Assembly: GCA_937871985.1 (NCBI GenBank)
Contig: CALMPB010000327.1
Coordinates: forward strand, 25,784 to 89,783
Direction of reading: 5' to 3'
DNA from: an uncultured Burkholderiaceae bacterium
GTDB taxonomy: Bacteria > Pseudomonadota > Gammaproteobacteria > Burkholderiales > Burkholderiaceae
Length of the DNA stretch: 64,000 bases
The notes under the pieces are model-generated. The model was not told where the DNA came from. It did not search any database and was given only the letters and a program-made list of their open reading frames with translations. A program made the position numbers and the translations under genes. Below are positions 26,165-36,029 of the stretch, one piece after another; position 1 is the first letter of the stretch; each line of letters begins with the position of its first letter.

Positions 26165-26700
26165 ACCACCAATCCCGATTCTGGCGGCACAATGCCATCG
26201 GGAACCTCGAGAATGGGCGAGACGGGTTCTTCGTGCCCTTCCGTCACGCCATTGGTTTCAATGAGACTGACGATGCGCTCCAGCGACAATGTGATCGTGG
26301 CCTGCTCCAGCTCGGGCAGGTCGTTCAAGGCATCGGCCAGCTTTTTCTGTAATGGCGAAGGCGTGGCCTGCGCCAGCGCAACGCCGTCGTCCGTGGCGGA
26401 AACAAACACGATGCGGCGATCTTCACGCCCCCGCTCGCGCCGCACCAGCCCCTTGTCCTCGAGGCGGTCCAGTATGCCGACCACCGTGCTGGGGCTGACA
26501 TGCATTTCGCGGCTGATGGCCGTGGCCGTGATGGGCGCATCGTTGTCGATGACCGCCCTCAGGCAGATAAGCTGAGGCGCGGTGATATTGCTGCACGCCG
26601 CCAACTGGCGCGAATGCAGGGCAATAAGCCGGGTAATGCGCCGCAAGGCCCGCAAGATGCGCAAATCGTACGCTTGGGTGTTTCCTGGAGAATCATTCAT
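26161..26700 (-). CDS. ectR: MarR-family regulator of the ectoine operon
   Basis: The 179-residue MarR-type winged helix regulator has the DNA-reading segment ITATAISREMHVSPSTVVGILD, followed by the wing KGLVRRERGREDRRIVFVSA. I start it at ATG 26700 (MNDSPGNTQAYDLRILRALR), which matches EctR N-termini; longer starts would run through the promoter. It is the first gene of the ect operon, overlaps ectA, and is preceded by a perfect inverted repeat at the -10 element, as expected for an autoregulated repressor. The C-terminal tail (about 25 residues, PVSPILEVPDGIVPPESGLV) is extra to the MarR fold. Confidence 0.9.
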   Translation of the reverse strand: MNDSPGNTQAYDLRILRALRRITRLIALHSRQLAACSNITAPQLICLRAVIDNDAPITATAISREMHVSPSTVVGILDRLEDKGLVRRERGREDRRIVFVSATDDGVALAQATPSPLQKKLADALNDLPELEQATITLSLERIVSLIETNGVTEGHEEPVSPILEVPDGIVPPESGLVV

Positions 26701-26725
26701 GATGAGAACAAATTCAGTTAAATTG

Positions 26726-26766
26726 ATTTCAACTGAAATCATATGCGCATGAATCAATACTGTCAA
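26726..26766 (-). promoter_or_regulatory. ectR-ABCD promoter with EctR-type operator
   Basis: On the minus strand TTGACA (26766-26761), a 17-base spacer and TATGAT (26743-26738) form a near-consensus sigma-70 promoter. The perfect inverted repeat ATTTCA-GT-TGAAAT (26739-26726) begins within the -10, so a bound MarR dimer would block transcription. A wider repeat, TTCAGTT/AACTGAA with 11 bases between (26713-26737), overlaps it. Confidence 0.75.
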
Positions 26767-26887
26767 CCCTGCTGCCAGTCCGCATCCCAAATGAAATTGC
26801 GCTCCAAAATCCGGGAGAAAGCCCGGCTTCTGGAGCGCAATTCGATTCACCGCATAGCGCCGCCACGGCGCGGCGGAACTGGCTTGC

Positions 26888-28345
26888 TTAAGCGGTGCCT
26901 CCCACCGTCAGGCCGTCCATCCGTATGGTTGGCATTCCCACCCCGACGGGCACGCTCTGGCCTTCCTTGCCGCAGGTCCCGACACCCGAATCCAGCTGCA
27001 GGTCGTTGCCGATCATGCTGACCCGGTTCATGGCGTCCGGCCCGTTGCCGATCAGCGTCGCGCCCTTTACCGGATACGTGATCTTGCCGTTTTCGATCAT
27101 GTAGGCCTCGGACGCCGAAAACACGAACTTGCCGCTGGTAATGTCGACCTGCCCGCCCCCGAAGTTGGCCGCGTAAAGCCCCTTCTTGACCGAGGCCAGG
27201 ATTGCTTCGGGTTCGTCCTTGCCGGCCAGCATGTAGGTGTTCGTCATGCGCGGCATGGGCAGGTGCGCAAACGATTCGCGCCGGCCATTGCCGGTTACCG
27301 AGGTCTTCATCAGGCGCGCATTCAGGGAGTCCTGCATATACCCCTTGAGGATGCCGTCTTCGATCAGGACATTGCGCTGCGTGGCATTGCCCTCGTCGTC
27401 GATATTCAGCGAACCCCGGCGATCGGCCAGTGTGCCGTCGTCCACCACTGTTACCCCCTTGGACGCCACGCGTTCGCCGATGCGTCCGGCAAACACGCTG
27501 GAGCCTTTGCGGTTGAAGTCGCCCTCGAGCCCGTGGCCCACGGCTTCATGCAGCAGAATGCCCGGCCAGCCCGACCCCAGGACCACCGTCATTTCACCCG
27601 CCGGCGCTGGACGCGCTTCGAGATTGACCAACGCCTCGTGCGTGGCGTGCTGCACATAAGAACGCAGAACGTCGTCGGTGAAATAGGCCAGGCCCGTACG
27701 CCCGCCGCCTCCGCCATGGCCCATTTCGCGGCGGCCATTGCGTTCGGCGATGACCGTGAGGGACATGCGCACCAGTGGACGGACGTCGGCCGCCAGCCGG
27801 CCGTCGCTGCCGGCCACCAGCACCACGTCGTACTCCATGCCCAGCCCCGCCATCACCTGGATGACATGGGGATCGGCGGCCCGCGCCATGGCTTCCACCC
27901 GTTCGAGCAGCGCCACTTTTTCGGGCGCCGGCAGAGTGTTGAGGGGGTCGATGGCCGGGTACAGGCCATGGCCGGCAGCGCCGTCCGGCGCGATGATCTT
28001 CTGGCGCCCCGCCCCCTGGCGGCCGATGGTGCGCACGGCGCGCGCCGAAGACAGCAGGGCATCGGCGGACAACGTATCGGAATAGGCGAATGCGGTTTTT
28101 TCGCCGCTGAGCGCCCGCACGCCGACACCCTGGCCGATGGAAAAGCTGCCTGTCTTGACGATGCCCTCTTCGAGGCTCCAGCCTTCGCTGCGCGTATATT
28201 GGAAATACAGATCGGCGTAATCGACCTTATGGGTAAAGATCTCGCCCAGCGCGCGGGCCATGTCGGATTCTGTCAGCCCCCAGGGATCGAGCAAAACCGA
28301 TTTGGCCGTGGCCAGGGCGTTAATGGAGGGGTCTGCGATTTTCAT
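26888..28345 (-). CDS. tldD: TldD metalloprotease subunit
   Basis: The 485-residue protein carries the zinc motif [13 protein letters not shown] (HExxxH) near residues 260-272 and the TldD C-terminal pattern [20 protein letters not shown]. With TldE/PmbA (not in the window) it forms a peptidase that processes peptides such as microcins and degrades gyrase-poison peptides. It lies 24 bases downstream of a nitrilase-family gene on the same strand, a common neighbour in betaproteobacteria. Confidence 0.95.
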   Translation of the reverse strand: MKIADPSINALATAKSVLLDPWGLTESDMARALGEIFTHKVDYADLYFQYTRSEGWSLEEGIVKTGSFSIGQGVGVRALSGEKTAFAYSDTLSADALLSSARAVRTIGRQGAGRQKIIAPDGAAGHGLYPAIDPLNTLPAPEKVALLERVEAMARAADPHVIQVMAGLGMEYDVVLVAGSDGRLAADVRPLVRMSLTVIAERNGRREMGHGGGGGRTGLAYFTDDVLRSYVQHATHEALVNLEARPAPAGEMTVVLGSGWPGILLHEAVGHGLEGDFNRKGSSVFAGRIGERVASKGVTVVDDGTLADRRGSLNIDDEGNATQRNVLIEDGILKGYMQDSLNARLMKTSVTGNGRRESFAHLPMPRMTNTYMLAGKDEPEAILASVKKGLYAANFGGGQVDITSGKFVFSASEAYMIENGKITYPVKGATLIGNGPDAMNRVSMIGNDLQLDSGVGTCGKEGQSVPVGVGMPTIRMDGLTVGGTA

Positions 28346-28369
28346 AAGTAACCATACCGTATTGAACGT

Positions 28370-29188
28370 TTACATCGTGCGGTGCTTCAGGGCCGGCAAA
28401 GCCTGGCGCACGTCGGCCAGGCGCTGCTGATTGATATTGCCCGCCACGAAGCCCGGGCCTTCCGCAAGGCTGGAGACAATATCGCCCCATGGGTCAATTA
28501 GAACAGAATGTCCCCAGGTTCGCCGGCCATTTTCATGCTTGCCGCCTTGCGCCGGCGCCAGCACATAGCACTGGTTTTCAATGGCCCGCGCCCGCAGCAG
28601 AATCTCCCAGTGCGCGGATCCCGTGGTATAGGTGAACGCGGCCGGCAGGATGATGAGGCTGACCTCGCCAAAGGCCCTGAACAGCTCGGGAAAGCGCAGG
28701 TCGTAGCAAATGGACAAACCCGTTCTTCCGCAAGGCGCGTCGAAAACCTGAGGGGCGTTCTCGCCGGGACGGATGGACACCGATTCGTCGTACGACTCGT
28801 CGCCCTTTTTGAAGCCGAACAAATGGATCTTGTCGTAGCGGGCCGCCTGGCTGCCATCGGGCGCGTACACCAGGCTGGTGTTATAGATGCGGCCGGAATC
28901 TGGACTTTCAATAGGCAAGGTGCCGCCCACCAGCCACACCGCATGGCGCCGGGCCTGCTCGCGCAGGAAATCCTGGATAGGGCCTCGCCCCGGGGTTTCG
29001 CGCAGATCGACCTTGTCGTGATCCCGCCGCCCCATCAGGCAAAAATATTCCGGCAATGCAATCAGTCCGGCGCCGTCGGCCGCCGCCTCGGCGATAAGGC
29101 CGGCGGCCTGCTCCAGATTAGGCTCGAGGGAGGAAAATGAAACGGTTTGAATGGCTGCAACGCGAAAATCGTCCTTGATGGCTGTCAT
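28370..29188 (-). CDS. nitrilase-superfamily carbon-nitrogen hydrolase (Nit1/Nit2 type)
   Basis: The 272-residue enzyme has the catalytic triad of the superfamily: Glu in LIALPEYF, Lys in RYDKIHLFGF and Cys in LSICYDLRFPE. It is in the Nit branch, whose best-known members remove deaminated glutathione (NitFhit/Nit1) or act as omega-amidase (Nit2). The segment IHLFGFKKGDESYDESVSI supports this. It is upstream of tldD and divergent from the H-NS-like gene. Confidence 0.88.
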   Translation of the reverse strand: MTAIKDDFRVAAIQTVSFSSLEPNLEQAAGLIAEAAADGAGLIALPEYFCLMGRRDHDKVDLRETPGRGPIQDFLREQARRHAVWLVGGTLPIESPDSGRIYNTSLVYAPDGSQAARYDKIHLFGFKKGDESYDESVSIRPGENAPQVFDAPCGRTGLSICYDLRFPELFRAFGEVSLIILPAAFTYTTGSAHWEILLRARAIENQCYVLAPAQGGKHENGRRTWGHSVLIDPWGDIVSSLAEGPGFVAGNINQQRLADVRQALPALKHRTM

Positions 29189-29420
29189 GGCTGTTATGTT
29201 TCAATATCAAGTTGTTGATCGGATTTGTATTCGGAGGATTCCGCATTCGATTGAAATAATAAATTTTCGATATTCAAATATATGCGAAACAAAAGTCGGG
29301 TATATTCTGCTTTTGTGTAATAACATCGAGAAATGCGCTACGAAATATGCACGGTCGGGCATATTCGAATACCGCACTCCCCTCATACGGCTCATCCATT
29401 CCTATTCCCAGGAGCAACGA

Positions 29421-29786
29421 ATGACGCGTGACAATTACGCCGCCCTTCAGTCGAAAATCGAAAAAGAAATCAACCGTCTCCAGAAACAGGCCCAGGCCCT
29501 TCAAGCCAAACGGCGCAATCCCGTTATCGCATCCATTATCCAGTCGATGCGCGAATATAATATAACTCCCGCCGAACTGGCCGCCGCCTTAAATAAAAAA
29601 AGCGCGGCAAGCACGCAAAAAAACAAAAATGGCGCGGCAGCCAAAACAGCCACTCGCACCGTGCCGCCCAAATATCGCAATCCCGAATCGGGAGAAACCT
29701 GGACGGGGCGCGGAAAGCCGCCGCGCTGGGTTTCCGCCGCCGAAGCCCAGGGAAAAAGCCGCGACGGTTTTCTTATTGCCAAATAA
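29421..29786 (+). CDS. H-NS-family nucleoid protein
   Basis: The 121-residue protein has an N-terminal coiled-coil region (YAALQSKIEKEINRLQKQAQ), a basic Ala/Lys-rich linker, and the C-terminal DNA-binding motif of H-NS proteins, YRNPESGETWTGRGKPPRWV. It starts at ATG 29421 with AGGAG eight bases upstream; the upstream 230 bases are AT-rich, as usual for autoregulated H-NS genes. It probably binds AT-rich DNA and silences acquired genes. No single E. coli symbol applies. Confidence 0.92.
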   Translation: MTRDNYAALQSKIEKEINRLQKQAQALQAKRRNPVIASIIQSMREYNITPAELAAALNKKSAASTQKNKNGAAAKTATRTVPPKYRNPESGETWTGRGKPPRWVSAAEAQGKSRDGFLIAK

Positions 29787-29901
29787 CTTCCCGGGCAAAC
29801 CAGCCGTAAACCGCGCGCAGCGCAATGGCGGATAGGCCGGCTGGCAATTGCCCAAGGCCCCGCCAGTCGCGGCGGGCGCCCGGCGGCCAAAAGGCCGGCC
29901 G

Positions 29902-30540
29902 TCAATGCTGCCTTTCGTAGCTTATGACCCGCACTTGCCCATTGTTGCCGGGAAAACCGTCGAATACGGCGCGCGCCAGATACGGCATGACGGCGGGCAG
30001 GTTGTCGTGGTCCGATGTGCTGACCGCGCTGGATCGATATACCTCGACATTCTTGCGGGCATTATCCGTGATAATCACCGTAAGGCTGTTTTTATATACC
30101 TGAACGGGCACATTCACGACGGGCGGCGCATAATAAACCCCGCCTCCCCAACCCCAGCCCGGATATCCGCCCCAACGGCCATAGCCATTATAAAAATACG
30201 GATCGGCATATTGCTGCACCCAGGCCTGGCTTATTGGATTGCCATATTCGAAAGAAACCGTGAACCGCGCTTTCTGGCCCGCGGCGGCCTCGACCAGGCC
30301 GGTGCGGCCGATATTGGCGCGTATCATGTCGGCAAAGGTTTCATATTCGAGATTGCCCGCTTTTTCCTGCTGCGAAACAAGGTGATACGTTTTGCCGGCC
30401 GCGTCCGGCGGCCACTGCTCGTAGCTGGTAACCCGGGCTGACCAGGTCGGCGCGGCGCAACTGGCCAGAAGCGCCAGACTCGCCAACACAATCCCGGCAC
30501 GCCATCTGGAAGCCCATAATTGCCTGAAACGTTGAAACAT
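29902..30540 (-). CDS. DUF4136-type lipoprotein
   Basis: ATG 30540 (AGGAG upstream) gives 212 residues with a lipoprotein signal ending LALLASCAAP. The mature protein resembles DUF4136 proteins: an N-terminal beta strand with TSYEQWP, then a Tyr/Gly-rich loop (YADPYFYNGYGRWGGYPGWG), and a C-terminal strand pair (LTVIITDNARKNVEVYRSSA). It is expected to be anchored in a membrane facing the periplasm. Its function is unknown. Confidence 0.82.
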   Translation of the reverse strand: MFQRFRQLWASRWRAGIVLASLALLASCAAPTWSARVTSYEQWPPDAAGKTYHLVSQQEKAGNLEYETFADMIRANIGRTGLVEAAAGQKARFTVSFEYGNPISQAWVQQYADPYFYNGYGRWGGYPGWGWGGGVYYAPPVVNVPVQVYKNSLTVIITDNARKNVEVYRSSAVSTSDHDNLPAVMPYLARAVFDGFPGNNGQVRVISYERQH

Positions 30541-30751
30541 AAGAGCTCCTGCACTTGTGTAATGAAACGTGATGCAAATTTGCGGTACGTTCCGGAAAGC
30601 CCCTGATCTTTTTACGAAAGGCCACCCATATAAGACCGTTTTACCAAAGCAAGGTTGCATTATCCCAGTAAAAATCGGCCTATGGCGCAAACATCGTCAT
30701 GCAAACATTACAATAGACTTCATTCTTTCTTGAACCGATCAGGCCTTCGCC

Positions 30752-33451
30752 ATGCGTACCGATACCGTGCCAACCATTTCCCGCCACGACTACCAGCCAT
30801 ATCCCTACCGGCTCCCCCAGGTTGCGCTGTCTTTCGATCTGGACGAGAAGCAGACTCGTGTCCGGGCCGAGCTTTCCTTCGAACGCGCCACCGCCGAAAA
30901 CCAGCCTCTGGTGCTGAACGGACAAGACCTGGTCCTGGAGTCCGTCGCCATCGATGGCCGCGCGCTGGCGGCCGGCGAATACCAGCTCAACGACGAAACC
31001 CTCACCGTCTTCCCCGCTGCCGCTGCCTTCACGCTGACCATCGTCAGCCTGTGCCGGCCGGCCGACAACTCCACGCTGATGGGGCTGTACGTTTCGGGCG
31101 GCAATTTGTTCACGCAGTGCGAGGCCGAGGGCTTTCGCCGCATTACCTGGTTTCCCGACCGTCCCGACGTCATGTCGCGCTACCGCGTCGTGCTCAGGGG
31201 CGACAAGTCCCGCTACCCTTTGCTGCTGTCCAACGGCAACCTGCTGGAAAGCCGCGAACTGCCCGGCGGCGCGCATGAAGCGCACTGGGAAGACCCCCAC
31301 CCCAAGCCCTGCTACCTGTTCGCCCTGGTGGCCGGCGACTTCAGCTGCCGCGAACTGGCCACCAGCACGGCCAGCGGGCGCAATGTCCTGCTGCAGGTAT
31401 ACAGCGACCGGGGTTCCGAAGGCAAAACCGCCTGGGCGCTGGACAGCCTTGCGCGGGCCGTCAAATGGGATGAAACCCGCTTCGGGCTGGAACTGGATCT
31501 GGACCGCTTCATGGTGGTGGCGGCACGGGACTTCAATATGGGGGCCATGGAAAACAAGGGCCTCAATATCTTCAACTCCTCGTACGTGCTGGCCGACCCC
31601 GATTCGGCCACCGATGCCAGCTTCCATGCCATCGAGGGCGTCATCGGGCACGAGTACTTCCACAACTGGACCGGCAACCGCGTAACGTGCCGCGACTGGT
31701 TCCAGCTTTCCCTCAAGGAAGGCCTTACGGTCTTTCGCGACCAGGAATTCTCGGCCGACATGCAGGCGCGGGGGCTGCCCGCCGCCGAAGCCGCCAGCGC
31801 GCGGGCCGTCAAGCGCATCGACGACGTCAGCGTGCTGCGCTCGGCGCAGTTCCCCGAAGACGCCGGCCCCATGGCCCACCCCATCCGGCCCGAAAGCTAC
31901 CAGGAAATCGGCAACTTCTACACCGCGACCGTGTATGAAAAAGGCGCCGAGGTCATACGCATGCAGCACACCCTGCTGGGCGAGGACGGCTTCCGGGCGG
32001 GCATGGACGAGTACTTCCGCCGCCACGACGGCAGCGCCGTCACCTGCGACGATTTCGTCAACGCCATGGAGTCGGTTTACAGCAAGCGCAATCCGGGCAA
32101 AGACCTCGGCGTCTTCCGGCAATGGTATTCGCAGGCCGGCACGCCCCGCGTCAAGGTAGAGCTGGATTACGACGCGGCCGCGCAATCGTGCCGCATCACG
32201 CTGTCGCAGCACTGCGACCCGGTCGGCATCGAGAAGCTGCGCGAGCCGCCCGCCGCCAAGCCGCCCCTGCTGATTCCCTTCGCCATCGGCCTGCTCGACC
32301 AGCAAGGCAGGCCCATCCAGATCGAGCTCGACGGCAAAAAGCAGGACACGGCCGTGCTGGAGTTCGACCACGCAAGGCAAACCTGGGTATTCCCGGGCAT
32401 ACCCGGCCAGCCCGTCCCCTCGTTGCTGCGCAACTTCTCGGCGCCGGTCATCGTCGACTACGACTACACCAGCGCCCAGCTCAATCTGCTGGCCCGGCAC
32501 GACCCCGACCCCTTCGCCCGCTGGGAGGCCGGCCAGGAACTGGCCACCCGCCAACTGCTCAAGATCATCGCGGCAATCCAGGCCAAGACCTCGCCCAGCG
32601 TCGACCAGGATTTCATCGATGCCTGGCGCGCGGTTCTGCAAGATACCCAACTGACTCCCGCCTACCGCACCCGGGCGCTGACCTTGCCCGGCGAAAAAAT
32701 CCTCATGGAAAAAACCGCGCCCATGGATCCGGTGTCCGTGGCCGAAGCGCGCCGGTATTTGCGCGAAGTCCTCGGCCAGGCCTTGGCGCCGCTATGGCTC
32801 GATGCGTATCGCTCGGCCGGCGACCCCGACAACCAGGCGCCCTACACGCCCGATGCGCTGTCGTCCGGGCGCCGCGCGCTCAAGAACCTGGCGCTGGCCT
32901 ACCTCATGGCCGGCAAGCATCCTCAAGCCCAGGACATGGCGCTCAGGCAATTCCGCGAAGCCCGCAACATGACGGATCGCATGGGCGGGCTCTCGGCCCT
33001 GGTTCACTACGGCGCCCCTGCCACCAGTGCCCAGGCCCTGGCCGACTTCTACGAGCAGTGGCAGCATGACCCCCTGGTGGTCGACCGCTGGTTCACGCTT
33101 CAGGCCACCGCCCCCGCAACGCATGTTGCAACGGTGCGCGCGCTGATGGCGCACCCCGCGTTCACCTTGCGCAACCCCAATCGCGCGCGCTCGCTCATTT
33201 TCCAGTTCTGCATGAACAACCTGTCGAACGCGCACTCTCAAGAGGGCTACGAGTTCTGGGCGGATCAGGTCATCGCGCTGAACGACCTCAACCCCGAAAT
33301 CGCGGCGCGCCTTGCGCGCGCCTACGACAACTGGTCGCGCTATATTCCCGCCAATCGCGACGCCATCAAGCAAAGCTACGAACGCATCCAACAACATCCA
33401 TCGCTCTCGCGCAATGTCGCCGAGATCGTGACCAAAGCTTTAAAAGTCTAG
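30752..33451 (+). CDS. pepN: aminopeptidase N
   Basis: The 899-residue M1 metallopeptidase has the substrate-binding GAMENKG motif, the zinc motif HEYFHNWTGNR and the downstream ligand Glu in LKEGLTVFRDQEF. Length matches E. coli PepN (870 residues), with DUF3458-type C-terminal domains. It removes N-terminal residues from peptides in the cytoplasm. fbp follows 12 bases later on the same strand and may be co-transcribed. Confidence 0.97.
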   Translation: MRTDTVPTISRHDYQPYPYRLPQVALSFDLDEKQTRVRAELSFERATAENQPLVLNGQDLVLESVAIDGRALAAGEYQLNDETLTVFPAAAAFTLTIVSLCRPADNSTLMGLYVSGGNLFTQCEAEGFRRITWFPDRPDVMSRYRVVLRGDKSRYPLLLSNGNLLESRELPGGAHEAHWEDPHPKPCYLFALVAGDFSCRELATSTASGRNVLLQVYSDRGSEGKTAWALDSLARAVKWDETRFGLELDLDRFMVVAARDFNMGAMENKGLNIFNSSYVLADPDSATDASFHAIEGVIGHEYFHNWTGNRVTCRDWFQLSLKEGLTVFRDQEFSADMQARGLPAAEAASARAVKRIDDVSVLRSAQFPEDAGPMAHPIRPESYQEIGNFYTATVYEKGAEVIRMQHTLLGEDGFRAGMDEYFRRHDGSAVTCDDFVNAMESVYSKRNPGKDLGVFRQWYSQAGTPRVKVELDYDAAAQSCRITLSQHCDPVGIEKLREPPAAKPPLLIPFAIGLLDQQGRPIQIELDGKKQDTAVLEFDHARQTWVFPGIPGQPVPSLLRNFSAPVIVDYDYTSAQLNLLARHDPDPFARWEAGQELATRQLLKIIAAIQAKTSPSVDQDFIDAWRAVLQDTQLTPAYRTRALTLPGEKILMEKTAPMDPVSVAEARRYLREVLGQALAPLWLDAYRSAGDPDNQAPYTPDALSSGRRALKNLALAYLMAGKHPQAQDMALRQFREARNMTDRMGGLSALVHYGAPATSAQALADFYEQWQHDPLVVDRWFTLQATAPATHVATVRALMAHPAFTLRNPNRARSLIFQFCMNNLSNAHSQEGYEFWADQVIALNDLNPEIAARLARAYDNWSRYIPANRDAIKQSYERIQQHPSLSRNVAEIVTKALKV

Positions 33452-33463
33452 CCGGAGTCCAAC

Positions 33464-34474
33464 TTGAAACGCAAAACACTTACCCAGTACCTGGTTGAAC
33501 AACAACGCAGCGGCCAGGCTGTCACCGCCGAACTGCGGCTGCTCATCGAAACCGTGGCGCGCGCGTGCAAGGCCATTGGCCACGCCGTCGGCAAAGGCGC
33601 CCTGGGCGGAGTGCTGGGCAGCCTGGAAACCGAAAACGTGCAGGGCGAGGTTCAGAAGAAACTGGACGTGCTGTCCAACGAGATCCTGCTCGAAGCCAAT
33701 GAATGGGGCGGCAACCTGATGGCCATGGCTTCCGAGGAAATGGAAACCATACACCGCATTCCCAACGAATACCCCAAGGGCGGCTACCTGCTGCTGTTCG
33801 ATCCCCTGGACGGCTCCTCGAACATCGATGTCAATGTTTCCATCGGCACCATCTTCTCGGTATTGCGCGCGCCCGAAACCGCCAAGACACGTGAAATCGA
33901 AGAAGCCGATTTCCTGCAGCCCGGCACGCAGCAAGTGGCCGCCGGCTATGCTGTCTATGGGCCGCAAAGCATGCTGGTTCTAACCGTGGGTTCGGGCGTG
34001 GCGGGCTTTACGCTGGATCGCGAAATGGGCACCTGGGTCATGACCACCGACAACATGACCATCCCCGAGGACACCAGCGAATTCGCCATCAATATGTCCA
34101 ATATGCGGCACTGGGAAGAGCCGGTCAAGCGCTACATCGACGACTGCCTGGCCGGCGAAACCGGCCCCCTGGGCAAGAACTACAACATGCGCTGGATCGC
34201 CTCCATGGTGGCCGACGTGCATCGCATCATGACGCGCGGCGGCATCTTCATGTACCCGCGCGACCAGCGCGCCTCGGGCAAAAAAGGCAAGCTGCGTCTC
34301 ATGTACGAAGCCAACCCCATGAGCTTCATCGTCGAACAGGCCGGCGGCGCCTCCATCGACGGCGATCAACGCATCCTGGACGCCCAGCCCTCGGCCCTGC
34401 ACCAGCGCATCGGCGTGGTGCTGGGCTCGAAAAACGAAGTCGAACGCGTGCGGCGCTATCACCAGGAAGACTGA
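33464..34474 (+). CDS. fbp: fructose-1,6-bisphosphatase class I (TTG start)
   Basis: The 336-residue enzyme of gluconeogenesis has the metal/phosphate motif [20 protein letters not shown] and the GGIFMYPRD active-site region. The start is TTG 33464 ([13 protein letters not shown] follows) with GGAG upstream; no ATG is available before the conserved TLTQYL. The gene follows pepN by 12 bases. Its last 16 bases overlap the end of the convergent hydrolase gene. Confidence 0.96.
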   Translation: MKRKTLTQYLVEQQRSGQAVTAELRLLIETVARACKAIGHAVGKGALGGVLGSLETENVQGEVQKKLDVLSNEILLEANEWGGNLMAMASEEMETIHRIPNEYPKGGYLLLFDPLDGSSNIDVNVSIGTIFSVLRAPETAKTREIEEADFLQPGTQQVAAGYAVYGPQSMLVLTVGSGVAGFTLDREMGTWVMTTDNMTIPEDTSEFAINMSNMRHWEEPVKRYIDDCLAGETGPLGKNYNMRWIASMVADVHRIMTRGGIFMYPRDQRASGKKGKLRLMYEANPMSFIVEQAGGASIDGDQRILDAQPSALHQRIGVVLGSKNEVERVRRYHQED

Positions 34475-35226
34475 CGCTCCTGGCCTCGAAGAAACTCCCG
34501 CACGACCCGGGCGAACTCGTCGGGCTGTTCGATATGCGGGGCATGCCCCGCATTCGGTATGGTATGCAGGCTCGCGCAAGATAATGAATCCGCCAGGGTT
34601 TGCGAGACAGCGGCCCCGGTTACCTGGTCATCCTCGCCGCATAGGACAAGCGCCGGCGCTTCAATCGACGCAAGCCAGGGCCTGGCGTCCGTAGCGGCAA
34701 TGGTTCTGGCGACCGCCATATATCCTTCGGGGCGCGCGCGGCGCATATGCCGCGCTATTTCCTCGACGACTTGCGTCGATGCGCCCGGGGCCGCAATCTC
34801 GGCGGCCCTCTGCATGCTTATCGCTTGAAGGTTTTGCGACAGGTCAAGCCGTCCTTGCAGCCATTTCTCCCGTTCGCGATCGGCCAAACAGGCCCGGCCA
34901 AGGGTCGCATCCGCGAGCGTCAGCGAACGCACCAATCGAGGATGATAATGGGCCAGGGCAAGCGCGAGCAGGGCTCCGAACGAAACGCCAAGCACATGGG
35001 CAGGCTCTTCGTCCAGCACGTCCGCCACGGCATCGAGGATGGGCGCCAGCCCCGCGCCGGCGGGAGGCGGCGAATCCCCATAACCCGGCAAATCAGGCGC
35101 AAGGCAGGTGAAATCCGTGCCCAGCCTTGCCATTTGTTTGTCCCAGGTCGTCGCGCTCGCGCCGATGCCGTGCAGCAAAAGAAGCCGCGGCCCGCGCCCT
35201 GCTTGCAGGACATGAAGTTTCGTCAT
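34459..35226 (-). CDS. alpha/beta hydrolase (possible meta-cleavage-product hydrolase)
   Basis: The 255-residue hydrolase shows [15 protein letters not shown] (oxyanion region), the nucleophile elbow GVSFGA, an acid Asp in [10 protein letters not shown] and the final His in [13 protein letters not shown]. This is the layout of the MhpC/BphD-type family. It starts two bases after the SDR stop and is the last gene of the aromatic cluster as transcribed, so hydrolysis of a ring-cleavage product is a reasonable role. Other substrates (enol lactone, ester) cannot be excluded. Confidence 0.85.
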   Translation of the reverse strand: MTKLHVLQAGRGPRLLLLHGIGASATTWDKQMARLGTDFTCLAPDLPGYGDSPPPAGAGLAPILDAVADVLDEEPAHVLGVSFGALLALALAHYHPRLVRSLTLADATLGRACLADREREKWLQGRLDLSQNLQAISMQRAAEIAAPGASTQVVEEIARHMRRARPEGYMAVARTIAATDARPWLASIEAPALVLCGEDDQVTGAAVSQTLADSLSCASLHTIPNAGHAPHIEQPDEFARVVREFLRGQERQSSW

Positions 35227-35228
35227 GT

Positions 35229-35942
35229 TCAGATACCCGTCAGTTCGCCGCCGTCGACCAGGAATCCCGTGCCCGTGATATAGCTGGTCGCTTCGCCGCA
35301 CAAAGAAACCACAAAATGCCCGAAGTCATCTGGCCGGCCGATCACGCGATCCTTGACTCCCAGCTCGAGTGCGCGGCCGGTTTCGTGCGGGCCGGCGAAG
35401 ACCGCATTGATCGTGATTCCGCTCTCGTAAAGCTTGGGCGCAGCGCTCTTGGCCCAAGCCCACAAAGCGCTGCGCGCAGCCGCCGACAGGCAAAGAAACG
35501 GCTTGGGCGCTTTGACGCTGGTCGAGGAAATGATGACGATGCGGCCCCATTTGCCCTTTTGCATGGCCGCGCTGGCGCCTCGCACCAGCCTCACCGCTGG
35601 ATAGAATGTGGATTCGAAGGCAGAGGCGAAGTCCGCATCGCTGGCCTGCAAGGGCAGCAGCGCGGGAGGCCCGGGTGTATTGACGATGGCCACGTCCAGG
35701 CGCCCGAATTGCTCCAGCGCGGCCTCGACCGCTATTTGCGGCAATGCCGGATCCCTCAGGTCGCCGGCCACCACCTTGCAGCGGCCGGAGTAGGTCGATT
35801 CGATCTCGTCCAGTTCCGCGCTGGGGCGCGCAACGACGAGCACGTTGGCGCCCTCGGCCGCCAATGCGTTGACCGCGGCTCGCCCCAGCCCCCGCGAGGC
35901 CCCGGTAACCAGGGCGACTTTATCTTTCAATCCAAGATCCAT
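35229..35942 (-). CDS. SDR-family protein with Ser/Arg replacing catalytic Tyr/Lys
   Basis: The 237-residue protein has the NAD(P)-binding TGASRGLG motif (residues 13-20) and the C-terminal GTGFLVDGG of classical SDRs. The catalytic Y-x-x-x-K does not appear at the usual position. Counting from the catalytic Ser in IISS, the segment reads LSAAARS, with Ser for Tyr and Arg for Lys. A divergent SDR subgroup with S-N-x-x-R in this position is known, so it may still be active on a specialised substrate. Start ATG 35942 has AGAGGAA upstream. It is divergent from gntR (88 bases between) and precedes the hydrolase gene by two bases. Confidence 0.83.
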   Translation of the reverse strand: MDLGLKDKVALVTGASRGLGRAAVNALAAEGANVLVVARPSAELDEIESTYSGRCKVVAGDLRDPALPQIAVEAALEQFGRLDVAIVNTPGPPALLPLQASDADFASAFESTFYPAVRLVRGASAAMQKGKWGRIVIISSTSVKAPKPFLCLSAAARSALWAWAKSAAPKLYESGITINAVFAGPHETGRALELGVKDRVIGRPDDFGHFVVSLCGEATSYITGTGFLVDGGELTGI

Positions 35943-36029
35943 GAATTTCCTCTGCAACGTCTCATGGATGCGTAGAATGTGACATACTACGCGCAACCAC
36001 AAGACTTTCTCTAGTAACCCAAACCTGCA

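Noticed and set aside
30680..32650. Long open frame antisense to pepN (over 600 codons)
   Set aside because: pepN on the plus strand has all M1 peptidase motifs; the antisense frame is Gly/Val/Arg-rich with no domain, as expected in high-GC DNA.
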